The notes under the pieces are model-generated. The model ran no database searches and was not told where the DNA came from. It was given only the letters and a program-made list of their open reading frames with translations. A stretch of DNA of 64,000 bases, taken from contig CP084617.1 of assembly GCA_025917655.1 (NCBI GenBank), forward strand, positions 558,001 through 622,000, written 5' to 3'. A program made the translations under genes and the position numbers. The stretch comes from Chlorella sorokiniana. Taxonomy: Eukaryota > Chlorophyta > Trebouxiophyceae > Chlorellales > Chlorellaceae. This document shows positions 60,701 through 64,000 of the stretch, one piece after another (position 1 is the first letter of the stretch; the number at the start of each line of letters is the position of its first letter).

Positions 60701-62963
60701 TTTGAGCGCGCCGCCGACTCGCTGCACGAGGTGGGGATGTACCTGCAGCTGGGCTCGCACGACAACGTGGTGGCGCTCAGGTGGGTGTGGCTAGTGTTGG
60801 GTGGGTGGCGGGCGAAGTGGCAAGGGGCGGTCGCGCTGCTGGCAGTCGTCGTCATGCTGACGCGTGTGTGTGGCAGTGCGTGTATGGATGCGGGTGGCTG
60901 GGGGCTGCGCGCAAACAGTGAACAGGAACACATGCAGAAGGGGTGGCGGCGATACGAGACAGTGGGCCCTGCCCTTGCCCTCCTGCCCCCTGCGAGCAGG
61001 GGCCTGTGCCAGCACGAGGGCAGCATGTACCTGGTACTGGAGTACTGTCCTAGGTAAGGATAGCTTCTTGGCAACTTCACCATTGTTCTGCCGTCCCATT
61101 GCCTCCTTCTACCACCATGCCTGCCTGCCTGAGCCGGCCGCCCCCTTGCCTGCCTGCAAACGCCTCCAGCGCTGCCGCCCAGTGCTCTTCCCTAGCCAAT
61201 TGAGCCTGTCCCCCAGCTCCTCTTTCATTGCACACGGTCATGAACCCAACTTTGTCCCTGCACTGAAAACACGCACACCGTAGACCGACACCTCCCAACC
61301 AAACCGTCTGCTTCCTCCTGCCCCCTGCGCCGCGCCAGGGGCACGCTGGATGTGATGCTGCACCACTCGGCGCGCGGCCGCTGGGACCCAGCCAAGCTGC
61401 TGCCGCTGGTCCGCTCCATTGCCCGCGGCATGCACTACTTGCACTCCCGCTCCATCCTGCACCGAGACCTGAAGCCAGCGTGAGGGCTGGCAGCGGCATC
61501 CCCCCCCGCCTCCTGCCCACCCTGCTGCCCGCTGCCGTGCACTGCGCGCGCTTCTCCCGTGCTCCTGCTGCAGCCCGCCTGTCTTTGCGCGTTGCAACTG
61601 CCTCGCGACGGCTTGACGCCTCCTTGTTGGCACGCTGTGGGCTGCCTGAGCTCAGGTTGACTCTCGAGTTGTTGCGCTCGCCGGCTGCTGCAGCAACATC
61701 TTTGTGGGCCACGGCCAGATGATGAAGATAGGAGACTTTGGCATGGCCCGCATAGCTTGTGAGTGGCTGCCCTGCATCTTCTGTGGGCGCATAACCAGCT
61801 GTTGCTGAGTGCCGCAACCTGGCTACAGCCAAGTCAATGAGACACCAGCTGAATGGCCCTCTCTGTGAACCCCCTGCAGCCACGCCCGTGGACGGCCCCC
61901 CACACTGCGCCGCCTCACCCCGGTACCGTCGGTACCGTCCAGTACTGCGCCCGGAGCTGGTCAACGAAGACCTGCGACCACGGGGTGAGCTGCGGCTGCG
62001 CTGCTGCGGGGCAAGGTCTGGAGCCCTGGTGGGCAGGCTGGGGCCCCTTGGCTCTGGCTGGACACCTTTGCAGCTCGGGCCCACAGACTCAGCTCCTCGG
62101 CCGGGAGGCCCACCTGCCAGCCCCAGCCCGCCGCCTGCTGCTAAACGCATGGCCTGGCGTCCCCCTGCTGCTGCGACTACTTTTGCGGCTCCTGTGCATG
62201 CGACCCGCGGCAGCCGTTACCCCTCAGTCAATCGGTGCGTGTGTGCTGCCCAAGGCAGCCGTTAATTTTCAAGCGGTGCATGCTGCCTGCCTGTTCAGGT
62301 GTGGAGGATATGGAGTGGGCCCTGAAGCTGGATGTGTGGAGCTTTGGGGTCACCCTGTGGGAGATCCTGGAACGGCGGCGCCCGTTCGAGGGCCTCTCGC
62401 AGAATGCGGTGCAGGTGCATAGCGTGGGTGTGTAGAGGTCTGAATGAGAGGTGTCGTGACACGCTTTCGCCTTCGTGCCGCGAGACCCTTTAGGTTGCCG
62501 CACAGCTACTGACATGACCTTCTGTGCCCTGAGTTGTTGAATTTTCATTCTGCCCCCCCCCACACCACCCACACCATCACCCACCCACCCACCCACAGGC
62601 TCAGTGGATGGCTGACCCGTATGCAGCGCGCCTGCCCCCCGTGCGCCTGCCGGATGGCGGCAGCCTCACCGTCAAGCGCATCTATCGCGGCCTCTCGGGT
62701 GCACAAGCTGTGCTGCCGGCTGCTGTGCATGCCGAGTGAGCGCCACTTTCTGCTTCACGCCCAGCCTGGACGTCAGTTACCGCCTCATCAACTCGCTCAC
62801 GTGTGTCCTGGCGGCCTGGCTGCTGCCCCCGGCCGCAGACTTGATTGAGGACTGCACCCGGCTGGACCCCTACGCCCGTCCCTCCTCTCGCGACATCCTG
62901 CTGCGCCTCAAGTCCCTAGCAGCCTTTGCAGAGCGCAAAGACACTGCCCAGGAGGCCCTGTGA
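54758..62963 (+). CDS. Multi-span membrane protein fused to PH-like domain and TKL kinase
   Basis: Candidate receptor kinase of about 1,340 residues in some 21 exons. About 100 polar N-terminal residues precede seven likely spans: ATLIVAVINFVLSVTYAIGA; ISAVFVVFSVADAIIY; TLVLARIIFFAFE; TMMLVVQTIYMVVALLAY; LLKVTGMLLVVLCALGI; VVSLVGLALGGAAIALAVVL; ITYFVFGIAVWVS-like VAAVTYFVFGIAVWV. A PH-like domain follows (57800-58480: KVRFFQLSYDGSTLRWGW … KFKDPATYHAWRRGLAHLL). A long exon (58441-60118) encodes a Ser/Arg/Ala-rich linker with AAQY repeats. The kinase has every catalytic motif: glycine loop GAGAEGAVYAAW, VAVKKF, HEVGMYLQLGSHDNVV, HRDLKPANIF, GDFGMARI, GTVQYCAPEL, DVWSFGVTLWEI, and ends KDTAQEAL at 62963. 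Slips in G/C runs at 61894, 61950 and in the linker. One gene is favoured because the linker exon joins both halves. Confidence 0.72.
59410..59860 (+). repeat. Four imperfect protein repeats (DAxxAAQYxAAM) in the kinase linker
   Basis: The linker encodes DAGVAAQYAAAMAVAAG, DADLAAQYAAAMAAS, DADVAAQYMAAMAAAA and EADLAAQYLAALQAAAA, spaced about 38-50 residues apart and separated by Gln, Gly or Pro-rich stretches. Each looks like a short amphipathic helix with an acidic cap and an invariant AAQY core. Confidence 0.85.
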
Positions 62964-63635
62964 GGGCACCCTTGGTCAACAGCCCGCCGCTGTCGGGCCC
63001 TCTGTCAACACGCATGCCGCCCCTTGAACCAAACTGTTTCCCGAGATGGTTTTGCCGTTTTGTTTCCTGTTGCAGCCTCTTGCCTCAGTCCTCCCGCCGG
63101 TTGCACCGACAGCCTGATAGTTCTGTAACCTTTCTTGCTGTGTGACAGCCGCAGGACCCCTGTGCCCTGGCTTACTGCTGGCGGTGACCCCAGGTTGCGC
63201 CGCCATCCACCCGTCAAGCAAGAGGACGCTTTGCGTCGCATCTGCGGGTTCAAGGTCTGTCTAGTCACTGATCGCAGCCTTTGTGGGCATTCATTGCCAA
63301 AGTCTGCTTCCTCCCACGAGCGCCGGAGGCCATGCATGAGCCAAGTTACGCCGAACTGCCCAAACCCGTAATCGGCATGCATGCATCTTACTGCTCCAAT
63401 GTGTAAAACAAGACAATACTCCCGGCCGCCTTACCCTCATCGGGACCTCTCTTTCTTGTTGCCTCCAGGCCTCTCCTGCAGCACGCATTTGGGGTGCAAG
63501 CTTATGATCTGAGCGTTAAATTTTGTTCGAAGGCGCTACAAGTTCCTGTCGTGCCGCCTTTCGTTCGTTTGGCCTGTTATCGACTCACGTGCAGCGTGTA
63601 GGAGGGACCGTATCGTTTCCACAGGCTGAACACAA
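62964..63635. other. Spacer between receptor kinase and EPSP synthase
   Basis: About 670 bases between tandem genes. It contains TGTAA at 63124 and AT-richer sequence near 63390-63410 and 63510-63540. No gene recognised. Confidence 0.55.
63124..63128 (+). terminator. TGTAA poly(A) signal of the receptor-kinase gene
   Basis: TGTAA about 160 bases past the stop codon of the kinase. Confidence 0.55.
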
Positions 63636-64000
63636 TGGCGGCAGTGGCTCAGGCACAGCAGCTCATGCGGGCTGCGCAGGCCAGCGCCAGCATGCGGACG
63701 GCTCAGCCCCATCTGCTTGCCGCTCCCCTGCGCACCCCGGCAGCCTCGCAGACCGCAGCCCATGCGGCCCTGGCAGCTCGCATTGCAGCGGCAGCGGCGC
63801 AGCGGCGAGCGGGCAGCAGCCTGCGGCGGCGTGCTGCGGCGCCTGCGGCTGCGGCCCCCGCTGCCGTGGAGGAGCTCACGATCCAGCCTGTGCGTGTGAT
63901 CGAGGGCCATGTCAAGCTTCCCGGCTCCAAGTCACTTTCCAACCGAATCCTGCTGCTGGCCGCCCTGGCTGAGGGCACCACCACCGTCGAGAACATCCTG
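63636..64000 (+). CDS. aroA: 5-enolpyruvylshikimate-3-phosphate synthase, 5' part (cut by window edge)
   Basis: Plastid shikimate-pathway enzyme joining shikimate-3-phosphate and PEP. The first exon from the ATG at 63636 runs off the end. The first 85 or so residues are an Ala/Gln/Arg-rich chloroplast transit peptide with no acidic residues until EELTIQPV. The mature start is unmistakable: [20 protein letters not shown] followed by [17 protein letters not shown], with the substrate-binding Lys and Ser of the PGSKS motif, of the plant/class-I type. About 120 codons are present; the rest, including the glyphosate-contact loop, lies outside. Confidence 0.93.

Noticed and set aside
10444-62000. 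Calling ABC1K, the antiporter, GGH, both hydrolases and the kinase pseudogenes because of frame breaks
   Set aside because: Breaks are single bases within G/C runs, coding composition and conserved motifs continue on both sides, and unaffected genes are intact. Sequence error is the simpler reading.

Overview
This window looks like nuclear DNA of a Chlorella-like (trebouxiophyte) green alga. The sequence is GC-rich. Genes are broken into many short exons with mostly GT-AG introns, a few GC-AG introns, and strongly G/C-biased third codon positions. Several genes are followed by the chlorophyte poly(A) signal TGTAA, and the products are plant-type (plastid ABC1 kinase, SOS1-type Na+/H+ antiporter, OPR-type ene-reductase, plant EPSP synthase). 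All exon models were read by eye; no database search was run. The species cannot be named from this.

Layout. 0.2-2.1 kb: an unrecognised minus-strand gene. 2.5-5.2 kb: a membrane-anchored glycerophosphodiester phosphodiesterase and a mitochondrial pyruvate carrier subunit (+). 5.6-8.8 kb: a 13-exon 12-oxophytodienoate-reductase-like flavoenzyme (-). 10.1-15.7 kb: an ABC1/UbiB kinase (+). 16.5-27.1 kb: a very long SOS1-like antiporter (+). 27.9-28.7 kb: a GATA-finger protein with a degenerate finger (-). 30.1-33.1 kb: gamma-glutamyl hydrolase (+). 33.7-42.0 kb: two tandem paralogous alpha/beta-hydrolase-fold proteins, each with a signal peptide and a C-terminal membrane anchor (+). 42.3-45.4 kb: a head-to-head pair of hemerythrin-like (HHE) proteins. 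45.7-50.7 kb: a protein with seven CCCH zinc fingers and UBA-like segments (+). 51 kb: a small uncertain gene. 52.2-53.6 kb: a Mpv17/PMP22 protein (-). 54.8-63.0 kb: a multi-membrane-span protein that continues into a PH-like domain, a low-complexity linker with four AAQY repeats, and a complete TKL-type kinase domain. 63.6 kb to the edge: the start of EPSP synthase.

The most unusual item is the membrane-PH-kinase gene, a candidate receptor that would pass a signal from a seven-span module straight to a Raf/TKL-like kinase. The divergent HHE pair, the membrane-anchored hydrolase pair and the GATA finger lacking its fourth ligand are also worth attention.

Caution on sequence quality: many host exons lose frame by one base inside short G or C runs, while genes without such runs (GDPD, MPC, OPR, Mpv17) are perfectly in phase. 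This pattern fits sequencing-derived homopolymer shortening better than gene decay, and it limits exact protein prediction. No rRNA, tRNA, CRISPR array or intact transposon was recognised.
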